A DNA stretch of 22,062 bases from Priapulus caudatus (Eukaryota; Priapulida; Priapulimorpha; Priapulimorphida; Priapulidae), in assembly GCF_000485595.1 (NCBI RefSeq), contig NW_014578380.1, forward strand, positions 53,784 to 75,845, in the 5' to 3' direction. The notes beneath the pieces were generated by a model. The model was given only the letters and a program-made list of their open reading frames with translations, ran no database searches and had not been told where the DNA came from. Positions 1 to 9,079 of the stretch are shown here, in pieces. Position numbers and translations under genes: made by a program. How positions within the stretch are numbered: position 1 is the stretch's first letter; each line of letters starts with the position of its first letter.

Positions 1-842
1 CGGTCAACTGAAAAGCAGAGTATAGAAGGCATACAACAGTAAGCCTCTGCACTATTTCGTCTCTAGAAAAAGCCCATTTTGGATTTTTTGTGTGCTGAAA
101 TTCGGCACTAGAGTGCAATAATTTGCATTACGCACACAAGTTAGATGCCTCGTGGACGTCTAGAAAGCATTAGAAGTAAAATTGGTCTTGTCGTGTAGTT
201 GTAACATTCCATCAGGTAACGTAGACACAGCGACCGGTTGGTCATTTTTGTGTTTGAAATGTGTTCAGACTACTTTGCAGAAATTCGCATCATAGAGCTG
301 GCAAAAGTTTCGAGCAGAGCATAGAGCATGAATCTGTAGTTATCTGACATAAATAAAGTGTAAGTTGTGTATGCGAAGTAACAGTGTGAGTATTTTTAAT
401 TAATTTCTGTTCGATGCTTATTCAGTCCTGCCGCCTATGGACGTCCTCTACTGTTGTTCACCACCTACACGTAGACGTTTTGCGTTACTAGACCTAATGA
501 TTGGCTGCATTTTATTACAGACAAATTAACTTCACAATAGAATATATTATGATTATAACTATGCAGACATCATCGTAGCATCGACTGAGCACTATCAGGC
601 AGACGAGTGGAATCTTGATAAGTTTAAGTCTACTTTTCCAAGTAATGATGGTTAGGAACAGTTACTAATACATATACGTTACCTTGGGAAAGCAACCAAC
701 TCAATTAGCTAACACATGCCAGAGCGTGTAGAGGAGATGCATGGTAAGAGAACTGCATACTCTTTTGGCTGGGCCAATTAGAGTATCTGATATGAGATCC
801 GACTAACTGTCATGATGGAGTGAAGTAGTAAGTAGTACATAC
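1..842. other. Start of HIRA intron 10; nothing else recognised
   Basis: The donor of exon 10 opens here. The next expected HIRA segment (after ...SLSVW) was not found on the minus strand, so the following exon probably lies outside the window. The sequence is AT-rich and shows no repeat or RNA gene that I can support. Confidence 0.6.
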
Positions 843-899
843 CCAGACTGAGAGAGATCGGTCTCTGCTGCCCACCGCACAGCAAGCATACTGCTGCGG
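843..899 (-). CDS. HIRA: HIRA coding exon 10
   Basis: This exon has 57 nt (19 codons) with acceptor TTTTACAG and donor GTATGT. It encodes [19 protein letters not shown], the conserved end of WD repeat 6. The intron upstream happens to stay open in the same frame for about 100 bp, but that stretch shows no HIRA similarity. Confidence 0.95.
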
Positions 900-3800
900 C
901 TGTAAAACACAACACACATCGTTGGTGCAGCTGACCCTTGACCCCGACTCATCGCGGCTGATCATCATTACAAGATAACAGGTAAGAATTTCAATAGGTT
1001 CAATCACTGCAGAGAAATGTTACCAATTTCCCTCGATCATAGTCCAACTGATAGAATCGTGACAGGGGGAATAAATCTGTTTGGTGGCACGACCAACAGA
1101 CCAACAGCACAGGAAAATCGGTAAGAGAAGAATTTAGAGGTTTAATCACAGCTTAAACGTGCAAAGTAAATACACGCACGTGCTCTCCATTGGCAGTGTA
1201 TCCGAGTGATTATCGCAAATTGCATCAAAAGTCTAGTAATATTACAGTATGCTATCATCATGGACTTGATCTCACCTTTCCATTTTTTTTCAGTGCTTTA
1301 GAGAAGACACATTTATTGAACCTCTGCAAAGAAAGTACGAGAAAAAGTTGTCTTCTGCATCCAGTTAAGTCAGAGATGAGATCTGTGTGCTTAATTTGCT
1401 GCACGAAAATAAAGAGACAGCATGAGATTTACAAATTCAGTTGCAATTACTAACATTCAAAATTCAAGATGTGATTACAAACAGGTTCGATTGTGATTAT
1501 AGGAAAGCTCACTGACATTAAATGTTTCAAGTGGCAGATTGCAGGAAGATTAGGAATAAGTGAGTTGATTGCAGGAGCACATCAGGGTGAGGTTAATGAT
1601 AATGTTAAAGCACACGATAAAGTCCTGATCATATATTCGCAGCTACGCTCACAGTGCAGGTGATGGCTTTACGGTGGCCCACAAAGTCCAGGTTCGTCTT
1701 CCAGCCATCTCTCTCGATGATCTGTGCTGTCGGGCCAGAGTTGTTAGTTGCATGTGCGCTGACGATGCAACAGCCATCGGGTGACCATCCCAGTCTCAGT
1801 ACGAGCGTGGTGCCACCCGACTAAAAGCACAAACACTGCACTCACAAGAGAGCCACCGTCTGGCACACAGTGGAGACATTTCTGCTGTCATTAACACATA
1901 TACGTGGCTCACCCTAGTTGTTGTAATAGTTACAGAGCTGAATAGTCCACTGAGTAGTATACGCTTCCGGTCATGTGAAGTGAAGTTCAGGTTCTAGTAG
2001 CACGACATATAGCTAGATCAGGAGTGGATAATAGAGATTATCCATTATCTATCCATTATCCATGATCTATTATCCACTCCTGGCTAGATGTATATATGCT
2101 GCTGGCCTCATAAATTAACCTGATTTCACTCACATTGGTGAAATGTCAGCATGCCTTTGGCTAGACCAAAGCCATCCATCTCCAGTCACATAATGTCTAG
2201 TGTACATGCATCACCTTAACTGGTCGGTTAGAGTCACCTCACTCGCATACAACTTTATTGGCATGCGACAAAAAACTTGGATATAATGAATCACGTCACA
2301 AATTTTGTTGCACGATAATTCCACCTACAATTATTATTATTATTTACAATTATTTATATTAGGCCGTGGCTACGTGTCCGGTTACCGGACGCCGAGCTCC
2401 CAGGCTACGTTTCAGTCATATATTTCTCATGTGAACCCAACTATATTTTTTCAGTAAAGAATGATAAACAATAAGTTTTTGCCATAATATTACTTGCCTT
2501 TAGGTATTTAATCAAAAAAGGTGTTTTGGTAACTTTTGAAGCAATAGCAAATCCAGTAAAATCAACGATTTGAAAGGGCGCATGGCTTAATCGTAATGTG
2601 GATTTGGGAATCTGTGCTGAGCTTTGTAATGGATGACCGGACGAGTAGCCACTGCGATTATATTATCCTATCCAAAGCCATACCTCCTCAAATGCCTTAG
2701 TTATTGCGTATTCCTCATGCCAGTCCGAAGTTCTCCATATCCGCAAAGATTTATCATCCGACTGGAACAGGTAGCAAAAACCTACTATACTACGTAACCA
2801 TACGCGAAGAAACAGAAGTCAATAACAAATCGCTTTATCACTCCAGCATTGCATTCTCAGCAAGCAATTCTGTCATCTAGATGCAAACAATAAACGCCCT
2901 TGTTTGAAATTAATTCTCTCACCTGAGTGGCCAAGTACCTTCCAACGGGGTCCCACGTGACACCTTTTACTAAGCCATTGTGCCCGCGTATGACCGTAAC
3001 AATCTCTGAAAAAAGCAAACCACGAAAAATAAAGTCACTGAATGTCCACACACATAAATGGGTTACAAGAATAACTGCTGACTCAACTGCTGCTCAATTA
3101 GCTTACTCACAGTCACCTTCCCCACCAAGCACCAAATACTCATAACTCTTATAGTTCTGGTATGTGCATCAGCATGCCACCATAATGGCATCTTATAAGT
3201 AATGGCGTGTCACAAATGCCTATATTGCACTATACCAGGAAATTTGTTTGCATTCCATATGACGACCGAGTTATCCACACTACAAGTTGCCACCCAGGTG
3301 TCTTGCGGGGACCATGCCAAATCCAGGACATCTGTGTCATAGAACAAAGTACGTTAGGAACTGTCTCCTTCTAACCTTAAAGTGGATAAACCTTGCAACA
3401 AAAAGCCTATATACACCTACTGTGAGCACACTTGCAGTATGCAAACATCACGAAATGTTCTCATTGAGCCAGAAATGTGCTCCGAAGATTACTATTTTGA
3501 ATTACCCCGTCTGACGTAGTATTGGCAAAAAGACAAATAAATTATGTTGAGCGAATCAAGTGCCAGAGGACACTAAATAGTAGCCCTACGCTAGCGCAAT
3601 TAGTTCCTGGAACAAAAACTCTATATATTTGTTTGCTGATTGCATAAGTAATGTGGATAACATGTGATTTAAACAAATTTCACAATTCTATACTGAACAA
3701 ACATATAATAATGAATTATAACTTGTTTTATTATAGATATGAACTGTTAACGATCACTCGGCTGTGTCCCGGATGTGTAAACATCACTGTGGCACTACTT

Positions 3801-6800
3801 TTGTAAGACAAGTACTCTCGTTTAGATTTTGGGAAGAAATGTTATGAAAGTAGCAATACAAATGAGGTGTAGTGAATTTTTGCAACATAGATGAGCTCAC
3901 AGTAGGTATATCTATGCATTTTGCTGCGAGAACATGCAGTTTTAAAGGAATAATTTCGAAATCATTGCTCCAAAATGCACAATCTAAAAAATATATAGTG
4001 AAACATAGTCTCACCTCGTAGCGGATATATTACTGATTACACCATCTTGAAATACACTAAGAATTTATGCTGTTATAGCATAGAAAATTGGAATTGAACA
4101 CACCGTAACACCATGGCACATTTGATTATAGCGACAATATATTTGCAAATGTGCCTTAGTGTACACATTGTGCACTTAATTTATACAAAAGAGCATCCGA
4201 TTCTGTGTAGTTTACTCCATTTCTATTTTGGAATTGGCACATATCTCGCGCTATATACGATCAGACGGATATCACGAGATAGTCCGAGATTCACAAGAGA
4301 TGGCGGCGGTAATCAAAGTGAGTAATCAAAATTGAATCATCCATGTTTTTAGATAAAATAGCTAAGTACGCAGATTCTAAGACATTTTATCATTACTCTA
4401 TACAGTTGCTGTTACTCAAGCAATAACGGTAAGTGACGTAAAAGTGGGGGAAACACAAGACTGGTTGAAAATTATATTCGAAATAAAGGCTTTAAAGCCA
4501 TAATTACAAGAATTCTCCAGTGTTTTCCCCATTTTCATGATACCTACCGTTATTGCTAGAGTAACAGCAATTGCCTAGAGTAACGATAAAATGTCTTAGA
4601 ACCTTCTTATTCTTCAATAACATACACGATTAGAATTTTACGTTCTGTTTTTGATTTCCACTGTCATTTCACGGACTTTCTCGCGGTAGCGCGAGACATC
4701 GACCAGGGTGCAGTAATGCAAATCATCGCACCGCAGCAATTTTGGTCCGAGCGTAAACACAGAGGCTAATACTAGCGTAGCACTAACAGAGTTTAATACT
4801 TGACGTACTTACTTGACCTTGACCTTTTGTTTAAATCAGGTGCATTATGGGTGCACTTGTTTAGAAGGCGCCATTTGGTTTTAGATTCCCCGAACACAAT
4901 TATATGCGGAGCTGGTACGATGTGGTCAAATCCAGTTTTCTATGCTATAACTGCATATAATCTTGGTGTTTTTAAAGTTGGTGTCATCAGTGATATATCC
5001 GCTTTGAGGTCCATATTTCGCTATATTTTTTTGGATTGAGCGTTTCTGAGCAATATTTTCATAATAAAAACTTTAAAATAACCACTGTCAAAGTCATTTT
5101 TAATTCTCACTTTGAAGCCACTCTCCATTTTCAACATAAGAATACTTGATGGTGCTTGTATTATTGTTACATTATAGTGATGTATCTTGTTCCATTGCGA
5201 TTACCTCCAGAATGGCCCCTGAGTGTGTACACGCACCGCCACTGTTCCACATTCTCTACTTTGCCCCCGGTTCCAAATGCCGAAGAACTGCCTCCATACC
5301 TAAGAAGGTAATATATGCCAACTTACTCCAAAATGGGCAGTTATATCACAGCGCCATGTTCTTTAAAAACATGAATTCATCTTGACATCTTATTTCACCT
5401 ACAGGTTTTGAAATTTATGATATGCAGGGTTCTCCAAGCTTTTTCATTATAGCATGGCGGGTGCTGCCTTTACGGTCCTAGTTGCAAATCGCCAAAGGCG
5501 GTTTGCGTGCTAGGGGGGTCCGGGGGCTATGATATTTATCATGGCGGCTATGATATTTAGAGTGGCGGGTGCATTTTCGGGTTAGGGTTATATCACACCC
5601 CTCACAGCAGGCTATCCCAGAAACCACCGCACCGATGCATGTATGCATGTATGCATAGCACATCCATAATATATAATTCCAATACGGCCGACTAGCTGAG
5701 CTGGTAGAGCGGGAAGCGTTACGTCTGAAGGTTGTTAGTTCGAATCCCATCTGTTTATTTTTTTTATTTTTTTATTTTTCCATCTTGTAATTTTTCTATC
5801 TTTATCTATTTAACTATTTTTTCCCAATTAACGCAAATATTTACATGATTTATTTACAACAATTTAATTTAAAAAATTTTTTTTAAATTTAATTAAATTT
5901 AATTAGTGTTAGGGTTAGGGTTAGGGATAGGGTTAGGGTTAGAGTTAGGGTTAGGGTTAGGGTTAGGGTTAGGGAGTAGGACGTAGGCTGCAATGGTTTC
6001 TGGGATAGGACCTGCTGTGAGGGGTGTGATATAACCTCGACCGCATTTTCGGATGGCGAGGCTCGACGATAGCCTGGCGGGCCGCCAGGCTATAAGTGCT
6101 GTTGGAGAACCCTGATATGCTAGCTGTAGGTCCCTGCAGGGTAAAGTACCGGTAATGTCACAAATCTACAATTTTAGTAGAGGAAACACCATTATGAATG
6201 ATAATATATTCTTGATTGTATTTGGTACTAAATATTACATACACAACCCATGGAGAGGTATAGCCAATCCTCACTCACTCACTTGCTAAACTGCCAGATC
6301 ATTACCAACTTGTCATCACCTCCTGATGCTAGATAGCGTCCACTGTGCGACCATCGCACACAGTTGACGCATGCTGAAACATACCGTCGAGCACAAACTC
6401 AATTAGAGTAAATTTACTAATGTTTCTATGAGAGTTCACCCCATATTGACAAATGCACCCACAATTCATCAAATCAATTTGCTTAGAAGTTTTAGAATTA
6501 GCTCAATCATCAAAAGCATTTTCACATTCAGCAGAAATCCACCAGGAGTGCAATCAGTGCATTCTTAATTCCATAAGCATAATGCATGCTAGCTCTAGTA
6601 CTATAGCCCGCTTTCATTAACTGCCGCAGGGCTATAGAACATCTTGAACTGGATTTCGCAGCAACACCGGGTCCCGACAGGTTCCACTCAAAATGGCTCA
6701 CAAAACAGAAAATGATCGGGCTTTTTAACACTTATTTATCTACATAGACATCTCACCTATCTTTTTGAACCCTTTCCACAACTTTACACTATGTATTTAT

Positions 6801-8628
6801 CCATTTATTTCACAAAGTGCTAGCACTACTTGCGTTTCGTTTTGAAATGCTTTTGTGTACACGCGTGACGTCACCCGAAATGTAGACAAAACACATGGGC
6901 AGCTATGATTCAGCCTAGTACATTTCGGATGACGTCACACGTGTACAGAAAAGCATTTCAGAACGAAACGCAAGTAGTGCTAGCACTTTGTGGAATAAAT
7001 GGATAAATACATGGTGTAAAGTTGTGGAAAGGGTTCAAAAAGTTAGGTGAGATGTCCATGTAGATAAATAAGTGTTAAAAAGCCCGATCATTTTCCGTTT
7101 TGTGAGCCATTTTGAGTGGAACCTGTCAGGACCCGGTGTTGTGCGAAATCCAGTTCAAGATGTTCCATAGCCCTGCGGCAGTTAATGAAAGGGGGCTATA
7201 GTACTAGAGCTAAATGCATGCATACGTAACCATCAAATGAATTGGTAATAGCACCTAACCTAGATGATTGTCCATTGTGCAAAGCATTTTGGGCATATTT
7301 ACATCCTTCTCATCCTCCTCATTTTTCACTGGTCCCATGTTCCATACAACAACCTTGCCAGAGTTTTTACCTGAAATGCAGTGCAAATTTCAACATCAGA
7401 AATAGGTACCTCAGAAATGTTTAATGCAAGATCAATTATATGAACTGTTGGCATATTTTATATAATTAAGTTATATGTATGCCAACTTCTAGAGTAACGA
7501 ACAGCAACTGTATTACACTTACTTTATATGTTTTAGTACTTTTACAATGTGTACATACTTAGGTAACATAGTTCATTAGGGCTCATAGGGCCTATGTCCC
7601 CCAGGGTACTGCCGGAACGTACCCTGGGTACGGTCCGGTATACCGGAACGTACCCTGGTCACTATTTGATATGGTTAGGGTTAGGATTAGGGTTAGGGTT
7701 AGAGTTAAGGTTAGGGTTAGGGTTAGGGAGTAGGCTTGGGCGACTCCCCAGAATCGTTAGTGGAGTAGGCGAGGTACGGTCCGGCATATTAGATAGTACC
7801 AGGGTACGTTCCGGTATACCGGACCGTACCCAGGGTACGTTCCGGCAGTACACTGGGGGACATAGACCCTCTCAGCTACAGTACTCCCTAACCCTAACCC
7901 GAACCCGAACCCTAACCCTAATCCTAACCCTAACCCTAATCCTAACCCTAACCATATCAAATANNNNNNNNNNTTGGAAGGACTAGTACATTTTTTCTTT
8001 TACTAGTCCTGTGGACTAGTGAACTAAAATGGTTAGTGTCTAACCCTCGTTAGGATTAGGGTTAGGGTTAGGGAGTAGGCGTAGGCGACTCCCCAGACTC
8101 GTTAGTGGAGTAGGCGAGGTACGGTCCGGCATATTAGATAGTACCAGGGTACGTTCCGGCAGTACCCCGGGGGACATAGATCCTCTCAGCTTCATTAGGT
8201 TGTGCGAAAGCTCTTAACACACCACTCTACATAATATAAACATGAATTCAGTTAAATAACTTTAATATTTTTCACCATTAGGCATTAATCATTATTTCAC
8301 TTTAATCATAGTATAAATACTATATTTCTTCTATAATACTGTGAATACATAGTAAATACTATTCAACAATCAGCGGCAACCTGAAAAGTACCCCGGTATA
8401 CTAACAGTTCTTGTAAAACTGGCAAGTCCGCCCGGTCCAGTTTTGCCGGACAAGATATTATTTACGATGAAAAGAAAGGACTCTAACTTCTAAGCCTAAG
8501 GAGTAGGCCTATGCTATATAGCCTATACCTTGTCCACCTGTGGCAAACCTTGAGCCATCTGGGTGAATATCAATAGAGAATATTGGTTTTCCATCGTGAT
8601 TCACCCAACTCGGCTTGAGCAGCTTCAT
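843..8628 (-). CDS. HIRA: HIRA histone H3.3 chaperone, N-terminal WD40 part (10 exons, 3' end outside window)
   Basis: HIRA is the WD40 subunit of the HIRA-UBN1-CABIN1 complex, which deposits histone H3.3 in chromatin independently of replication. Ten minus-strand exons (listed separately) join in phase into 927 nt, 309 residues. The protein starts [18 protein letters not shown], the typical HIRA N-terminus, and runs through successive WD40 blades: [10 protein letters not shown] near residues 88-97, [10 protein letters not shown] near 150-160, SDDKSLRIW at 193-201, and [14 protein letters not shown] at the end. The diagnostic HIRA stretch [20 protein letters not shown] lies near 239-258. Every intron has GT-AG ends. 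No frameshift or internal stop is present, so the gene looks functional. The remaining propeller, the B domain that binds ASF1 and the C-terminal half must lie to the left of position 1. Identity rests on recalled family sequence, not on a search. Confidence 0.96.
1276..1323 (-). CDS. HIRA: HIRA coding exon 9 (small)
   Basis: This exon has 48 nt (16 codons) with acceptor TTTGCAG and donor GTGAGA. It encodes [16 protein letters not shown], which corresponds to the lysine-rich KFNP...KKKQKNG loop of vertebrate HIRA. It is the least conserved exon. The call rests on position, phase, splice sites and the RFN/KKNG residues. The usual proline after RFN is replaced by lysine. Confidence 0.85.
1653..1820 (-). 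CDS. HIRA: HIRA coding exon 8
   Basis: This exon has 168 nt (56 codons) with acceptor TTTTAG and donor GTGAGC. It encodes [36 protein letters not shown] and [16 protein letters not shown]. This is WD repeat 5 with its long HIRA-specific insertion and the opening of repeat 6. Confidence 0.95.
2019..2082. mobile_element. 64-bp snapback mini-MITE (hAT-like ends)
   Basis: The inverted arms start CAGGAGTGGATAATAG and end with its reverse complement, around a 32-bp centre of ATTATC-type repeats. The same 7 bp, GCTAGAT, flank it at 2012-2018 and 2083-2089, as expected of a target site duplication. CAG..CTG ends with a 7-8 bp duplication fit the hAT superfamily. It lies in HIRA intron 7. Confidence 0.65.
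2362..2657. mobile_element. 296-bp MITE with 8-bp target duplication
   Basis: The ends carry imperfect inverted repeats of about 20 bp: GTGGCTACGTGTCCGGT on the left, GTGGCTACTCGTCCGGT on the right read in reverse complement. TTATATTA flanks both sides (2354-2361 and 2658-2665). The left end continues into a small palindrome, TGTCCGGTTACCGGAC. There is no coding capacity. The 8-bp duplication suggests hAT, although the terminal bases are atypical. It lies in HIRA intron 7. Confidence 0.65.
2684..2761 (-). CDS. HIRA: HIRA coding exon 7
   Basis: This exon has 78 nt (26 codons) with acceptor TTCCAG and donor GTATGG. It encodes [14 protein letters not shown], which closes WD repeat 4, followed by [12 protein letters not shown]. 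Both ends are in phase 0. Confidence 0.95.
2923..3005 (-). CDS. HIRA: HIRA coding exon 6
   Basis: This exon has 83 nt with acceptor TTTTCAG and donor GTGAGA. It encodes [20 protein letters not shown] and VGRYLATQ, the first part of WD repeat 4. It ends exactly on a codon (residue 192). Confidence 0.96.
3236..3331 (-). CDS. HIRA: HIRA coding exon 5
   Basis: This exon has 96 nt with acceptor ACACAG and donor GTATAG. It encodes WD repeat 3: [20 protein letters not shown] followed by [12 protein letters not shown]. This is one of the best conserved parts of HIRA. Confidence 0.96.
4380..4596. mobile_element. 217-bp mariner-like MITE (TA target)
   Basis: The inverted arms begin AGACATTTTATC and continue as TTACTCTA..TTGCTGTTACTC.AGCAATAACGGTA, matched over roughly 65-70 bp with small differences at 4528-4596. 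TA dinucleotides flank both ends (4378-4379, 4597-4598), as for Tc1/mariner elements. It has no transposase and lies in HIRA intron 4. Confidence 0.7.
5205..5299 (-). CDS. HIRA: HIRA coding exon 4
   Basis: This exon has 95 nt with acceptor CTTAG and donor GTAATC. It encodes [20 protein letters not shown], then [11 protein letters not shown]. The VENVEQWRC block is a HIRA signature between WD repeats 2 and 3. The serine/glycine-rich linker before it matches the variable linker in other HIRA proteins. Confidence 0.94.
5686..5757 (+). pseudogene. tRNA-like sequence with Pol III A and B boxes
   Basis: TAGCTGAGCTGG (5693-5704) fits the A box, and GTTCGAATC (5738-5746) fits the B box, with a 33-nt spacing normal for tRNA genes. 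A T-rich run starting at 5753 would terminate Pol III. The D-stem is nearly intact, but the anticodon stem and T stem do not pair and position 33 is not T, so this is not a working tRNA. It is either a tRNA-derived SINE head or a pseudo-tRNA captured by the surrounding hAT-like element. Confidence 0.55.
5908..5976. repeat. Interstitial telomere-like TTAGGG tract
   Basis: About eleven units of GGGTTA with a few base changes, inside the hAT-like element. It matches the animal telomere repeat but is embedded in an intron, far from any visible chromosome end. Confidence 0.85.
6283..6373 (-). CDS. HIRA: HIRA coding exon 3
   Basis: This exon has 91 nt with acceptor TTTCAG and donor GTGAGT. It encodes [20 protein letters not shown] and KLVMIWQFS, which is WD repeat 2. 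It ends two bases into the codon completed by exon 4. The donor lies in a short TGAG repeat, but only one site keeps the reading frame. Confidence 0.95.
6590..7212. mobile_element. 623-bp foldback MITE, about 295-bp arms, 9-bp target duplication
   Basis: The two arms (6590-6884 and 6919-7212) are near-perfect inverted copies around a 34-bp loop. The termini read TAGCTCTAGTACTATAGCCC. AATGCATGC flanks it exactly (6581-6589 and 7213-7221). Very long arms and a 9-bp duplication fit Mutator-like (MULE) foldback elements. Each arm carries a perfect CRE palindrome, TGACGTCA (6866-6873, 6930-6937). Short open frames in the arms are not conserved genes. It sits in HIRA intron 2, about 40 bp from the exon 2 donor. 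Confidence 0.85.
7260..7370 (-). CDS. HIRA: HIRA coding exon 2
   Basis: This exon has 111 nt. It follows the acceptor TTTCAG (7372-7371) and is followed by donor GTTAGG. It encodes the rest of WD repeat 1 (SGKVVVWNM), an acidic linker ([15 protein letters not shown]) and the start of repeat 2 (DNHL). A foldback transposon ends only about 40 bp downstream of the donor. Confidence 0.95.
7674..7731. repeat. Interstitial TTAGGG-like tract
   Basis: About nine GGGTTA-type units with scattered changes, in the left part of the composite element. Confidence 0.8.
7886..7954. repeat. Interstitial CCCTAA-like tract (inverted)
   Basis: About eleven CCCTAA-type units, in opposite orientation to the tract at 7674-7731, ending just before the N gap. 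The two tracts could pair as a long hairpin, which may explain the gap. Confidence 0.8.
7964..7973. other. Assembly gap (10 N)
   Basis: Ten undetermined bases. A fixed 10-N run is often a placeholder of unknown true length, and here it falls between inverted telomere-like tracts. Confidence 0.95.
8529..8628 (-). CDS. HIRA: HIRA coding exon 1
   Basis: This exon has 100 nt, encodes residues 1-33 and leaves one base for codon 34. The ATG is at 8628-8626, and the translation [18 protein letters not shown] fixes the start by homology, since all HIRA proteins begin almost this way. The donor GTATAG begins at 8528. It carries the first strand of WD repeat 1 ([17 protein letters not shown]). Confidence 0.96.
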
Positions 8629-8760
8629 TTCTACGGAAAATGTTTAACTGTGTGGACAAAAGCGAAAACGGCTGCATTTAATGCGGTCCAAATACTACGG
8701 TACAGGGGTTTCCATCTTGAATTTATATTTGACTATAGGTGGCGCTGCTCATTGGCGGAC
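8629..8760 (-). promoter_or_regulatory. HIRA: Putative HIRA promoter / 5' UTR
   Basis: Read on the minus strand, this region contains GCCAATGAG (CCAAT box, 8755-8751), AATATAAAT (TATA-like, 8730-8721) and CAAGATGG (YY1-like, 8719-8712), all within about 130 bp of the start codon. A pyrimidine-rich CCACACAG about 20 nt before the ATG could also be an acceptor for a 5' UTR intron. No transcription start can be fixed from the sequence alone. Confidence 0.4.
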
Positions 8761-8815
8761 TTTTCATGGACGAACACAATCAACGGTAGCAATCAAGAGT
8801 GGACGGAAACGACAG

Positions 8816-8821
8816 GTGAGA
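8816..8821 (+). other. Strong plus-strand splice donor upstream of HIRA
   Basis: ACAG|GTGAGA lies about 190 bp upstream of the HIRA start, on the opposite strand. It could be the first-exon donor of a divergent transcript. No coding exon is recognisable before it, because the nearest ATG (8771) meets a stop after seven codons. Confidence 0.2.
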
Positions 8822-8962
8822 ACAAACTTTTTCAGTTTTTATTATACTGAGAGCAATAGGATATATGCCATTGTATTATATCTGTTGGACACAATGTTGT
8901 AAGGGTGCAGTGTGCTGGCTTTGTTTCATACATGATACAGTGTACACGTGCTTTGACTGTAC

Positions 8963-9079
8963 ACAGGCCCTTGGAGGCTCAAGTTTCGAAAAAGTATAAG
9001 ACTATATTATATATATTAAGAGCGAAGCTTCTAATATAGTCTTATACTTTTTCGAAACTTGAGCCTCCAAGAGCCTGTG
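8963..9079. mobile_element. 117-bp snapback MITE, 8-bp target duplication
   Basis: The arms of about 47-48 bp (to 9009, and from 9032) are complementary with one mismatch around a 22-bp AT-rich loop. GACTGTAC occurs exactly at 8955-8962 and 9080-9087, overlapping the outermost base. Ends of the type CAGGCYCTTGGAGG and an 8-bp duplication fit hAT. A transcript would fold into a long pre-miRNA-like hairpin. Confidence 0.75.

Larger units (their letters stand above)
5425..6114. mobile_element. 690-bp hAT-like non-autonomous element
   Basis: The ends are CAGGGTTCTCCAA and its exact reverse complement, typical of hAT transposons. TGATATGC occurs at both edges (5418-5425 and 6113-6120); it overlaps the termini by one or two bases, so the true duplication is between 5 and 8 bp. 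A second inverted pair of about 40 bp lies inside (5586-5625 and 5995-6036). Between the inner arms are a tRNA-like segment, an AT-rich stretch and a TTAGGG-like tract. No transposase is present. It lies in HIRA intron 3. Confidence 0.75.
7581..8190. mobile_element. Composite telomere-repeat element, 9-bp target duplication, assembly gap inside
   Basis: TTCATTAGG flanks it on both sides (7572-7580, 8191-8199). The ends are GCTCATAGGGCCTATG and, in reverse complement, GCTGAGAGGATCTATG, followed in both by TCCCCC..GGGTACTGCCGGAACGTACC. Inside is one nearly complete unit (7588-7872, related in reverse to 9158-9429), then an inverted piece of the same unit, the N gap, and a third partial unit. 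Several TTAGGG/CCCTAA tracts lie within. Long inverted ends and a 9-bp duplication suggest a MULE-like family. The internal order may be damaged by assembly. Confidence 0.7.

Noticed and set aside
810-1007. Single continuous minus-strand frame covering HIRA exon 10 and sequence upstream
   Set aside because: Only 843-899 resembles HIRA. A good acceptor precedes it, and the upstream part has no family similarity.
978-1150. Two similar stretches containing GGTAAG..GAATTT..AGGTT.AATCAC
   Set aside because: The match is short with gaps and could arise by chance or by a small old duplication. No function can be tied to it.
7594-7986. 130-residue open frame and overlapping minus-strand frames with Leu/Gly or Pro/Asn repeats
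   Set aside because: They are made of TTAGGG repeats and transposon ends and run through the N gap.
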